From: RSA11 sp036564135
GTDB lineage: Bacteria > Actinomycetota > Thermoleophilia > Solirubrobacterales > 70-9
DNA length: 8,119 nt
Direction: 5' to 3'
Assembly: GCA_036564135.1 (NCBI GenBank)
Contig: DATCLC010000128.1
Location: forward strand, 1-8,119
Shown here: positions 1 to 6,065 of the stretch, piece after piece
How the letters are laid out: every line of letters starts with the position of its first letter
Position numbering within the stretch: the first letter of the stretch is position 1
Program-made: the position numbers and the translations under genes
The notes under the pieces: model-generated
What the model was told of the DNA's origin: nothing
Database searches by the model: none
What the model saw: the letters and a program-made list of their open reading frames with translations, nothing else

Positions 1-517
1 CGCCGTCCTCGCCGAGCACCTCCAGCGCGCCCTTGCCCATCCGGGTCATGATCCGCATCGAGACCGCGACGTAGGCCGAGTCGGTGAGCTGCACCCCGAT
101 GTGCGACTTGTCGGAGCCCAGCGGCCCCATCGAGAACGGCACCACGTACATCGTCCGGCCGCGCATGGAGCCGTCGAACAGGCCACGCAGCTCCTCGCGC
201 ATCTCAGCCGGCGCGCGCCAGTTGTTCGTGGGCCCGGCGTCCTCCTCGCGCTCGGAGCAGATGAACGTGCGGTCCTCGACGCGCGCCACGTCCGACGGGT
301 CCGACCAGGCCAAGTACGAGTTCGGGCGCTTCGCTTCGGAGAGCCTTCGGAAGGTGCCCGCGTCGACCAGCTCCTGGCAGAGGCGGTCGTACTCCTCCGC
401 CGAGCCGTCGCACCAGTACACGGAGTCGGGCTTGGTGAGCTCCGCGATCTCCTCCACCCACTTGATCAGCTCTTGGTGCTTCGTCGGAACGTCAGTAGCG
501 GCTGCGGTGTCGCTCAA
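1..517 (-). CDS. pckG: GTP-dependent phosphoenolpyruvate carboxykinase, N-terminal part (cut by window edge)
   Basis: Converts oxaloacetate and GTP to PEP, GDP and CO2, the entry to gluconeogenesis; cytosolic. The reverse-strand frame from 517 is open to the window edge and gives 172 residues of a protein that is usually about 600. The N-terminal substrate-binding domain is recognisable. The VARVEDRT stretch carries Arg79, equivalent to the PEP-binding Arg87 of animal PEPCK. It is followed by GRTMYVVPFSMGPLG (120-134), LTDSAYV (144-150) and SMRIMTRMG (153-161), all hallmark motifs of the GTP family and absent from the ATP family. The GTP P-loop and metal-binding residues lie outside the window. 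The start is TTG at 517-515, chosen because a GGAAGGAG Shine-Dalgarno ends 10 nt upstream and the protein then begins at the expected distance from the conserved domain. It is transcribed divergently from the acyl-CoA ligase operon. The family call is near certain; the exact start is well supported. Confidence 0.96.
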   Translation of the reverse strand, partial: MSDTAAATDVPTKHQELIKWVEEIAELTKPDSVYWCDGSAEEYDRLCQELVDAGTFRRLSEAKRPNSYLAWSDPSDVARVEDRTFICSEREEDAGPTNNWRAPAEMREELRGLFDGSMRGRTMYVVPFSMGPLGSDKSHIGVQLTDSAYVAVSMRIMTRMGKGALEVLGEDG

Positions 518-768
518 TTGAGAAGTGCTCCTTCCAGGTTCAGTGAGGGGCCGGGCGTGGCCCGATCGTGGGTTCGTCGCACCTCGGGACTCCCCCACCT
601 CGGTTCGCGAGGAACCCATTCTGGCGAACTTCCGCGCCTCGCGGCGCCGACCCAATGCGCCGATTTCCGGCTTACTTATGCGCGATCCGGGACAGAACCG
701 AAAGTGCAGCAAGCCGGCGCACGCCTCGATAGGGTGCGCGCCGCGCGCCGAGCCAGCGCGCCGAGATC
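518..768. promoter_or_regulatory. Divergent intergenic region between pckG and the acyl-CoA ligase operon
   Basis: This 251-nt gap must hold promoters for both directions. I see no convincing -35/-10 pair. Weak -10-like candidates are TAGGGT at 730-735 (plus) and the AT-richer patch at 671-680 (either strand). An 8-base direct repeat CACCTCGG occurs at 580-587 and 596-603, with a 16-nt period, in the pckG leader. An inverted repeat CGCGAGG/CCTCGCG is at 606-612 and 637-643. These could be operators, but in such GC-rich DNA they could also be chance. Confidence 0.4.
528..535 (-). promoter_or_regulatory. Ribosome binding site of pckG
   Basis: The reverse strand reads GGAAGGAG, a near-complete anti-16S match, 10 nt before the TTG codon at 517. 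It decides for this unusual start, since no ATG or GTG in frame lies at a suitable distance. Confidence 0.7.
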
Positions 769-1983
769 ATGCGCTTCTACGAGTACGAATCACGCCGGAT
801 CGTCGAACGCGCCGGGATCCCCGTCACCCAGTACGGGTTCTGCAAGACGCCCGAGGAGGCGCGCGCTGCCGCGGAGCGGATCGGCGGCCCGACGGTCATC
901 AAGTCCCAGGTGCTCACCGGCGGCCGCATGAAGGCCGGCGGCGTCAGGTTCGCTGACACGCCCGACGAGGCCGCCGAGCACGCCGCCGCGATCCTCGAGC
1001 TCGAGATCAACGGGCACAAGCCGGTCGGCGTGCTCGTCGACCCCAAGGCCGAGGTCGAGCAGGAGTACTACGCGGCGGTGCTCTGGGACGGCCGGGCCAA
1101 GCGCCCGATGATGCTCTTCAGTGACATGGGCGGCATCGACATCGAGCAGGTCGCCGAGGAGCACCCCGAGCACGTCGGGCGCGGCCATCTCTCGAACCTG
1201 CTGCCGATCTCCGACTTCCTGGCCAAGGAGGTCGTCGCGCGCGTGGGCCTAACCGGCTCCGAGCTCAACCGGGCCACCGCGGTGCTCGCCAAGCTCGCCC
1301 GCCTGCAGCGCGACTACGACATGACGCTGGCGGAGATCAACCCGCTCGCGCGGCTCTCCGACGGCTCCTTCGTCGCGCTCGACGCGCACATGGAGATGGA
1401 AAACGAGGCGGTCTTCCGCCATCGCAAGGCGCTTGAGGAGCTCGGCGTCGACCTCAGCGACCCGCGCGAGCAGTACGAGCCCTCCGAGTTCGAACGCAAC
1501 GTGAAGGCCATCGACGCCGCCGACCACCGGGGGGTGATCCAGGGCAAGGACCACGGCTTCCACGGCAACCTGGGCCTGGTGATCGGCGCCGGCGGCGGCT
1601 CGCTCACGCTCACCGACGCCGTCCGCGCCCAGGGCGGCAAGCCCGCGAACTACTCGGAGATCGGCGGCAACCCCTCCGTGGCAAAGGCGAAGGGCCTCGC
1701 CATGGAGGTGCTCAAGAAGGAGGGCGTCGACAAGATCGCCGTGATGATGTCGATCGTCTCCAACACGCGCGTCGACATCGTCGCCCGCGGCGTGATCAAG
1801 GCCTGCCTCGAGCTCGGCAAGGACCCGGCCGAGACGATCGCGATCTTCCGCATCCCCGGCGCCTGGGAGGAGGAGGGCTACAAGATCCTCGACCGCTACG
1901 GCGTCGAGTACTGCGACCGCTCGGTCTCGATGTGGGAGGCGGCCGGCCGGGCCGTGGCCAAGATCCAGGGGGAGGCGAGCTGA
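769..1983 (+). CDS. Succinyl-CoA synthetase-type acyl-CoA ligase, beta-like subunit (ATP-grasp)
   Basis: 404 residues, close to the usual size of SucC (about 390). By family, it and the alpha subunit convert a carboxylate, CoA and NTP to an acyl-CoA, NDP and phosphate. The ATP-grasp half spans about 1-230, with Lys45 and the GGRMKAGGV loop (51-59) that contact nucleotide. The Mg ligands Asn191 (in AEINPL) and Asp205 keep the 14-residue spacing of E. coli Asn199/Asp213. The C-terminal ligase-CoA domain starts near GNLGLVIGAGGGS (266-278). There it departs from canonical SucC: the NIFGGIxRCD motif is SIVSNTRVD (328-336), and the VRLEGTN-like strand is FRIPGAWEEEG (360-370). The substrate is therefore uncertain: succinate, malate, citrate or another acid. 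Shine-Dalgarno before ATG 769 is weak (GAG only 3 nt away), so the start is less certain than the family. It is the first gene of a three-gene operon; its TGA overlaps the next ATG by one base. Confidence 0.92.
   Translation: MRFYEYESRRIVERAGIPVTQYGFCKTPEEARAAAERIGGPTVIKSQVLTGGRMKAGGVRFADTPDEAAEHAAAILELEINGHKPVGVLVDPKAEVEQEYYAAVLWDGRAKRPMMLFSDMGGIDIEQVAEEHPEHVGRGHLSNLLPISDFLAKEVVARVGLTGSELNRATAVLAKLARLQRDYDMTLAEINPLARLSDGSFVALDAHMEMENEAVFRHRKALEELGVDLSDPREQYEPSEFERNVKAIDAADHRGVIQGKDHGFHGNLGLVIGAGGGSLTLTDAVRAQGGKPANYSEIGGNPSVAKAKGLAMEVLKKEGVDKIAVMMSIVSNTRVDIVARGVIKACLELGKDPAETIAIFRIPGAWEEEGYKILDRYGVEYCDRSVSMWEAAGRAVAKIQGEAS
1968..1975 (+). promoter_or_regulatory. Ribosome binding site of the alpha-like subunit gene
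   Basis: GGGGGAGG lies 7 nt before ATG 1983, inside the end of the beta-subunit gene. It supports this ATG over an in-frame ATG at 1932, which would add 17 Gly/Arg-rich residues absent from the family N-terminus. Confidence 0.65.
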
Positions 1984-2900
1984 TGGCCATCCTGCTGACC
2001 GAGGACTTCACCTTCATCGTCCAGGGCATCACCGGCCGCGAGGCCGTGAACCTCACCAAGGAGTGCCTGGACTACGGCTCGAAGGTCGTCGGCGGCGTCA
2101 CCCCCGGCCGCAAGGGCCGCGAGGTCCACGGCGTGCCCGTCTTCGACACGGTCGAGCAGGCGGTGGAGAACCACGGCGGGCCGATCGACGGCTCCGTCGT
2201 CACCGTCCCCCCCGCCTTCGCCAAGGACGCGGTCTTCGAGGCGATCGAGAACGGGATCAAGCTGATCGTCGTCGTCACCGAGCGCATCCCGCGCCGCGAC
2301 GTTGCCCAGATGGTCGAGCTCGCCGACCTGCGCGGCGCGCGCATCATCGGGCCCAACTGCCTCGGCCTGATCGCCCCCGGCATCTGCAAGATGGGCGGCA
2401 TCGGCGGCCCCGCCAAGGACGCCGCCAAGGCCTATCAGCCGGGGCGGGTCGGGGTGATGTCGCGCTCGGGCGGCATGACGACCGAGATCTCCTCGTCGCT
2501 CACTGCCGCCGGCCTGGGTGTGTCCACGGCGATCTCGATCGGCGGCGACGCGATCATCGGCTCCACCTACGCGGAGCTCATGCCGCTGTTCGAGGCCGAC
2601 GAGCAGACCGAGGCGATCGTGATCTACACCGAGCCCGGCGGGCGCATGGAGGCTGAGCTCGTCGACTGGCGCCAGCAGAACGACTCGCGCCTGCCGATCG
2701 TCGCGTTCATGGCAGGCAAGTTCATGGACGACGAGGAGATGCGCGGCATGAGCTTCGGCCACGCGGGCACGATCGTCGAGGGCAAGGAGGACTCGGCCAC
2801 CGAGAAGATCGCCCGGCTCGAGGCCGCCGGCATCCCCGTTGTCGAGCGCATCGACGAGATCCCCGACCGCGTCAAGCAGCTTTTGGGGGTGGCGGCATGA
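1983..2900 (+). CDS. Succinyl-CoA synthetase-type acyl-CoA ligase, alpha-like subunit
   Basis: 305 residues from ATG 1983 (E. coli SucD has 289). By family, this subunit binds CoA and carries the phosphohistidine that shuttles phosphate between nucleotide and acid. The N-terminal CoA-binding Rossmann domain begins MAILLTEDFTFIVQGITG and includes the GGVTPGRKG loop, matching SucD closely. IGPNCLGLIAPG and the VMSRSGGMT loop follow. Glu217 in IYTEPGG corresponds to the catalytic Glu208 of E. coli (GEIGG there). His260 in SFGHAGTIV is the phosphohistidine (E. coli His246). All catalytic residues are present, so the enzyme should be active. Translation is coupled on both sides: TGATG with the beta subunit and ATGA with the ferredoxin. 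Paired with the divergent beta subunit, it may act on an acid other than succinate. The family is certain; the substrate is not. Confidence 0.93.
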   Translation: MAILLTEDFTFIVQGITGREAVNLTKECLDYGSKVVGGVTPGRKGREVHGVPVFDTVEQAVENHGGPIDGSVVTVPPAFAKDAVFEAIENGIKLIVVVTERIPRRDVAQMVELADLRGARIIGPNCLGLIAPGICKMGGIGGPAKDAAKAYQPGRVGVMSRSGGMTTEISSSLTAAGLGVSTAISIGGDAIIGSTYAELMPLFEADEQTEAIVIYTEPGGRMEAELVDWRQQNDSRLPIVAFMAGKFMDDEEMRGMSFGHAGTIVEGKEDSATEKIARLEAAGIPVVERIDEIPDRVKQLLGVAA

Positions 2901-3145
2901 GCCTGCGCGTCGACGACGTCTTCATCGGCATCGAGCTCAGCGACGAGGCCGCGGGCGACCCCGAGCTCGCCCGCAAGCTCGAGGAGGCCTGCCCGGTCGA
3001 CATCTTCCGGGCCACGGACTCGGGCGCGGAGATCGTCCGCGAGAACGTCGACGAGTGCGTGCTGTGCGGCCTATGCCTCGACGCCGCGCCGCCCGGCGCC
3101 GTCACCGTCCACAAGCTCTACGACGAGAGCGTCCTCGAGCGCTAG
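2897..3145 (+). CDS. FixX-type ferredoxin-like protein, single [4Fe-4S] cluster
   Basis: 82 residues, small and acidic at the N-terminus, with no membrane segment or signal. It has exactly four cysteines: Cys32 in ACPVDIF and Cys54, Cys57, Cys60 in CVLCGLC. This order, a Cys-Pro first and CxxCxxC later, is that of FixX ferredoxin-like proteins and the ferredoxin domain of ETF-quinone oxidoreductases. The PPGAV after the motif recalls bacterial ferredoxins, but the Cys normally before it is Ala64, so only one cluster is expected. By family its role is one-electron transfer to or from flavoproteins such as ETF or acyl-CoA dehydrogenases. Its ATG overlaps the stop of the alpha subunit by 4 nt (ATGA), so it is very likely co-translated with the ligase. 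No FixA, FixB or FixC gene is in the window. The redox partner is unknown. Confidence 0.85.
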   Translation: MSLRVDDVFIGIELSDEAAGDPELARKLEEACPVDIFRATDSGAEIVRENVDECVLCGLCLDAAPPGAVTVHKLYDESVLER

Positions 3146-3190
3146 GGCGGGCGGCCGGGCCCGGCGGCGCTGGGGCCCGATCCGCCCGCC
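3146..3190 (+). terminator. GC hairpin directly after the ligase-ferredoxin operon
   Basis: A perfect 9-bp inverted repeat GGCGGGCGG (3146-3154) / CCGCCCGCC (3182-3190) begins on the base after the ferredoxin stop codon. Two GGGCCC palindromes lie inside the loop. There is no downstream T tract, so this is a structured 3' end or an atypical terminator rather than a classic intrinsic one. Confidence 0.5.
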
Positions 3191-3202
3191 TCGATCTAGC
3201 CC

Positions 3203-3385
3203 GTGATCTCGAACTCGCGGACCTCGACCCACTCGCAGGTTCGCCGAGAGACACGCGCCCAGAAGTTCGAGCTCAACGGGGTCGCGCCCTCACACTCACA
3301 CGAGTTCACAGCCATCGGCCGCACGCTGTACTTCGCGGCGGACAACGGCAACGACGGAACCGAGCCCCGAATCTGGCGGTCCTGA
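3203..3385 (+). pseudogene. Decayed fragment resembling an ELWxxDGT-type repeat protein
   Basis: An isolated 60-residue reading frame starts at GTG 3203, with an in-frame TAG just upstream (3197-3199), no Shine-Dalgarno, and lower coding quality than its neighbours. Residues around 32-60 read FTAIGRTLYFAADNGNDGTE followed by PRIWRS. This closely resembles one unit of the ELWxxDGT repeat found in large bacterial surface or secreted proteins (typically ...TLYFAADDGTxGRELWRSDGT). The frame stops exactly where SDGT would follow: CGGTCC is followed by TGAC, and removing the T restores a GAC (Asp). This looks like a remnant of one repeat with a frameshift. It could also be a chance small ORF. Stretch 3146-3444 otherwise holds only the two hairpins. 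Confidence 0.4.
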
Positions 3386-3386
3386 C

Positions 3387-3424
3387 CGGCCGCCCGCCGG
3401 CGCCCGCGCGCCGGCCGGCGGCCG
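3387..3424. terminator. Strong GC hairpin ahead of the AMP-forming acyl-CoA synthetase gene
   Basis: A 16-bp stem, 3387-3402 against 3409-3424, with one C:C mismatch (3395/3416) and a 6-nt loop CCCGCG. There is no T tract on either strand. It sits 20 nt before the ATG at 3445. It may end leftover transcription from upstream and insulate the next gene. If the next gene is transcribed from further upstream, the hairpin would sit in its leader. Confidence 0.5.
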
Positions 3425-3444
3425 ACTCGTAAGACTTGGGGCCC

Positions 3445-4953
3445 ATGAACTTCATCGAGGACGTGATGGAGCGGTACCCGGCCTCGAAGCGCGCGCTGCT
3501 CGCCTTGGGCGAGGACGGGTCGCGCCGCTACTGGCACTTCGGCGAGCTGATCGCGATGAGCGCGGGCGTGTCGGGCGCCCTCTGGGCACGGGGCGTCCGC
3601 CGTGGGGACGTCGTCATGACCCTCGTCGGCAACCGCATCGAGTGGGTGCTAACGCTGCTCGCCTGCTGGCGCATGGGCGCCGTGGCCCTGCCCTGCAACA
3701 CGCAGCTGCGGCGCCACGACCTCGAGCTGCGCGTGCGCGCCGCCGACCCGAAGCTCTGCGTGGTCGACGAGCGGCTGCTCGGCGAGCTCCCGGACGGCGT
3801 GCCGACCCTCTCGCTCGGTGAGTTCGAGCGCATCCTCGACGAGGACCTGCCGCAGGAGCCGCCCGCCGAGGTCGTCGACCTCGATCCCGAGGAGCCGGCC
3901 CTGATCGTGTTCACCTCGGGCACCACCGGCGAGCCGCGCGGCGCCGTGCACGCGACGCGGTACCTGCTCGGCCAGCGCGTGCAGGCCGAGAACTGGTTCG
4001 GCGCCAAGCGCAGCGAGCTGGTCTGGTGCACGACCGCCACCGGCTGGTCGAAGTCCGCTCGCAACGTCTTCGTCGCCCCGTGGCTGTGCGGGGCCACCGC
4101 CGTGCTCGCCGAGGGCCGGTTCGACCCCGAGCAGCGCCTCGACGTGATCGAGCGGGAGGGCGTGAACGTCCTCTGCCAGACGCCCACCGAGTACCGGCTG
4201 ATGGCCAAGCGCGCGAAGCTGCGCCCCCTCCCCTCCCTGCGCCGCATGGTCTCCGCCGGCGAGGCGCTCAACCCCGAGGTGATGGACGCCTGGCGGGAGG
4301 CCACGGGCCTGGTGATCAGCGACGGCTACGGCCAGACCGAGACCGGGCAGCTGACCGGCAACCTTCCCGGCGACGACCCGCGGCCGGGCTCGATGGGGCG
4401 CGCGCTCCCGGGGATGGAGCTGCGCGTCGCCGCCGAGGACGGCACCTCCGGCGAGCTCCAGGTGCGCGCCGCGAGCTGCCCGACCTTCTTCTCGCGCTAC
4501 CTCGACGAGACCCCTGAGGACGTGCGCGAGCGGCTGGTCGACGGCGAGTGGTGGGCGACGGGCGACATCGTGAGCCGCGACGAGGACGGCTTCTACTGGT
4601 ACGAGGGCCGCAGCGACGATCTGATCCTCTCCTCCGGCTACCGGATCGGACCGTTCGAGGTCGAGTCCGCGCTGCTCACCCACCCTGCCGTGGCCGAGGC
4701 GGCCGCGGTCGCGGCGCCGGACCCCGAGCGCGGCTCCGTCGTGCGGGCCGTCGTCGTCCTGCGCTCGGGCGAGCCCGGCGACGAGATGCGTCGCGAGCTC
4801 CAGGAGCACGTCAAGCGGCAGACCGCCCCCTACAAGTACCCGCGGATCGTCGACTTCGTCGACGAGCTCCCCAAGACGGCGAGCGGGAAGATCAAGCGGG
4901 CTGCCCTGCGCCGGGACGCCGCCGGGGACGCGTCCGGAGGAGCCGCCGCCTAG
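3445..4953 (+). CDS. AMP-forming acyl-CoA synthetase (acetyl/medium-chain acyl-CoA synthetase-like)
   Basis: 502 residues of the ANL superfamily. By family, it activates a carboxylate with ATP to an acyl-adenylate and then to acyl-CoA; cytosolic. The P-loop FTSGTTGEPRG is at 156-166, with Arg165 where Lys is usual. WCTTATGWSKSA follows, typical of acetyl and ACSM-type enzymes. The adenine-binding GYGQTET is at 294-300, and the ribose-binding ATGD ends at Asp374. The hinge region reads YEGRSDDLILSSGYRIGPFE. The C-terminal PKTASGKIKR carries the catalytic Lys482. The preceding PYKYPR pattern is characteristic of medium-chain (ACSM-like) enzymes; substrate length cannot be fixed from sequence. 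ATG 3445 is preferred over an in-frame TTG at 3436. No Shine-Dalgarno precedes it; TAAGAC at 3430-3435 could be a -10 for a nearly leaderless transcript. It ends in an Ala/Gly-rich tail, and its TAG overlaps the stop of the convergent radical SAM gene. Confidence 0.93.
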   Translation: MNFIEDVMERYPASKRALLALGEDGSRRYWHFGELIAMSAGVSGALWARGVRRGDVVMTLVGNRIEWVLTLLACWRMGAVALPCNTQLRRHDLELRVRAADPKLCVVDERLLGELPDGVPTLSLGEFERILDEDLPQEPPAEVVDLDPEEPALIVFTSGTTGEPRGAVHATRYLLGQRVQAENWFGAKRSELVWCTTATGWSKSARNVFVAPWLCGATAVLAEGRFDPEQRLDVIEREGVNVLCQTPTEYRLMAKRAKLRPLPSLRRMVSAGEALNPEVMDAWREATGLVISDGYGQTETGQLTGNLPGDDPRPGSMGRALPGMELRVAAEDGTSGELQVRAASCPTFFSRYLDETPEDVRERLVDGEWWATGDIVSRDEDGFYWYEGRSDDLILSSGYRIGPFEVESALLTHPAVAEAAAVAAPDPERGSVVRAVVVLRSGEPGDEMRRELQEHVKRQTAPYKYPRIVDFVDELPKTASGKIKRAALRRDAAGDASGGAAA

Positions 4954-6002
4954 AACAGCCGCGCCTGCTCGCCCGCGGGCTCGGACCGCTGCTCGCGCGT
5001 CTGGCCCTGGCGCGTGCGCTGCCGCTCCGTCCGCACTCGCTCCCGCCGCGCCGTCTTCCCCCGCATCCGGCTCGGCCAGTTGCGGCCCGAGGCGAGCTTG
5101 GCGAGCCGCTCGCGCTCCGCGCGCGGCAGGTACGCGCCGCGCGCGTAGAGCTCCTCGTAGCGCTCGACCAGGTCCGGCCGGTACTGGCGGAGCCAGTCCA
5201 TGAAGACGTGCCGCACCTCGCCGCGCAGGTGCAATCCGATGCCCCCGACCCCCACCGCGCCCATCTCGCCGGCAATCTCAAGGATGCGCTCGACCTGGCG
5301 CGGGTCGTCGTTGATGCCGGGCATCAGCGGGGCGATCAGGATCCCGGTCGGGATCCCGTTGCGGTTGAGCTCCCCTACCGCCTCGAGCCGGCGGCGCGGG
5401 TGGGGCGTGTGCGGCTCGCTCGCCCGCCAGGCCCTCTCGTCGAGCGTGGGCACGGACAGGTTCGCCGTGAACTCGGTGCGCTCGCGGATCTGCTTGAAGA
5501 GCTCCATGTCGCGCAGCAGCAGCGGCGACTTGGTGAGCACGGAGCAGGGGTTCGCAAAGTCGCGCATCGCCTCCCAGACACCGGGGAGCAGCTCGTACTT
5601 GGACTCGACCCACTGGTACGGGTCGGTGTTGGTGCCGAGCGCGACGTGGTCCCCCTTCCAGGAGGGCCGCGCGAGCTCCGCGCGCACGAGCTCGGGCGTG
5701 TTGACCTTGACGACGATCTCGCGCTCGAAGTCCCGGCCAGCGTCGAACCCCAGGTAGGCGTGGGTCGGCCGCGCGAAGCAGTAGGTGCACGCGTGCGCGC
5801 AGCCGCGGTACGGGTTGATCGTGAACCGGAACGGCATGCGCGAGCGCTTCGGGACCTCGTTGATCGCCGAGCGCGCGCGCACCTCGTAGAAGCGGATGTC
5901 GAGTGCCTCCGGGGCGTCGAACGTGCGCACCACCGCCGGATCGCGGAGCCCCGGAAGCATCCTCCGCTCCTCGTTGCCGACGGTCAGGTTCTCCCAGCGC
6001 AC
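4950..6002 (-). CDS. Radical SAM protein, SplB/Rv2578c-like, putative DNA-damage-associated
   Basis: About 350 residues from GTG 6002. It belongs to the radical SAM superfamily, COG1533 (spore photoproduct lyase-like) group. The cluster motif CxxxCxxC is GCAHACTYC (Cys68, Cys72, Cys75), followed by FARPTHAYLGFD, which is typical of the Rv2578c-like subgroup. Also visible are ALGTNTDPYQ, SVLTKSPLLLRD, LIAPLMPGINDD and GLHLRGEVRHVFMDWL. The substrate is unknown; relatives are assumed to act on nucleic acid. The C-terminal 30 residues are a basic, Gln/Arg-rich tail ending QARLF, which fits a QxxLF sliding-clamp-binding pattern. The start was chosen because homologues, as I recall them, begin M-R-W; VRWENL starts here. 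A longer frame goes up to GTG 6059 (19 more residues). No clear Shine-Dalgarno precedes either start. A perfect SOS box overlaps GTG 6002, implying LexA control. Its stop codon interlocks with the acyl-CoA synthetase stop at CTAG 4950-4953. Confidence 0.9.
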   Translation of the reverse strand: MRWENLTVGNEERRMLPGLRDPAVVRTFDAPEALDIRFYEVRARSAINEVPKRSRMPFRFTINPYRGCAHACTYCFARPTHAYLGFDAGRDFEREIVVKVNTPELVRAELARPSWKGDHVALGTNTDPYQWVESKYELLPGVWEAMRDFANPCSVLTKSPLLLRDMELFKQIRERTEFTANLSVPTLDERAWRASEPHTPHPRRRLEAVGELNRNGIPTGILIAPLMPGINDDPRQVERILEIAGEMGAVGVGGIGLHLRGEVRHVFMDWLRQYRPDLVERYEELYARGAYLPRAERERLAKLASGRNWPSRMRGKTARRERVRTERQRTRQGQTREQRSEPAGEQARLF

Positions 6003-6015
6003 GAACACATGTTCG
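6002..6015. promoter_or_regulatory. SOS box (LexA operator)
   Basis: CGAACACATGTTCG is an exact match to the Gram-positive/actinobacterial LexA consensus CGAAC-N4-GTTCG, with both 5-base arms perfect. It lies at the start of the radical SAM gene (minus strand) and about 63 nt upstream of the short plus-strand ORF that leads into the MFS gene. The position fits overlap with the -10 region of a leaderless radical SAM transcript. Control of the divergent exporter is possible but less well placed. Confidence 0.75.
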
Positions 6016-6065
6016 CACACGCAGCGGACGCTGGCCAGGGCGATTGCGCGCGCAACCACCCCGCT

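Noticed and set aside
606..643. Inverted repeat CGCGAGG/CCTCGCG as a possible riboswitch or operator in the pckG leader
   Set aside because: Only 7 bp with a 24-nt loop, no known riboswitch core; common by chance at this GC content.
101..931. Plus-strand open frame over pckG and the divergent spacer
   Set aside because: Antisense to conserved pckG motifs and runs into the beta-subunit gene in another frame; no protein-like features.
1896..2762. Minus-strand open frame of 288 codons opposite the alpha subunit
   Set aside because: His/Asp/Gly-rich shadow of a strongly conserved SucD-like gene.
3210..3221. 12-base word CGAACTCGCGGA shared with the palindromic repeat at 7677-7688
   Set aside because: A single 12-mer match is expected by chance in 8 kb of biased GC-rich sequence, and the palindromic partner arm is missing here.
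3196..3537. Minus-strand open frame across the spacer and start of the acyl-CoA synthetase gene
   Set aside because: Overlaps the start of a certain gene and shows no motif; the plus strand of the spacer gives the better explanation.
3649..4809. Minus-strand open frame of 386 codons opposite the acyl-CoA synthetase
   Set aside because: No recognisable motif and composition typical of an antisense frame in high-GC DNA.
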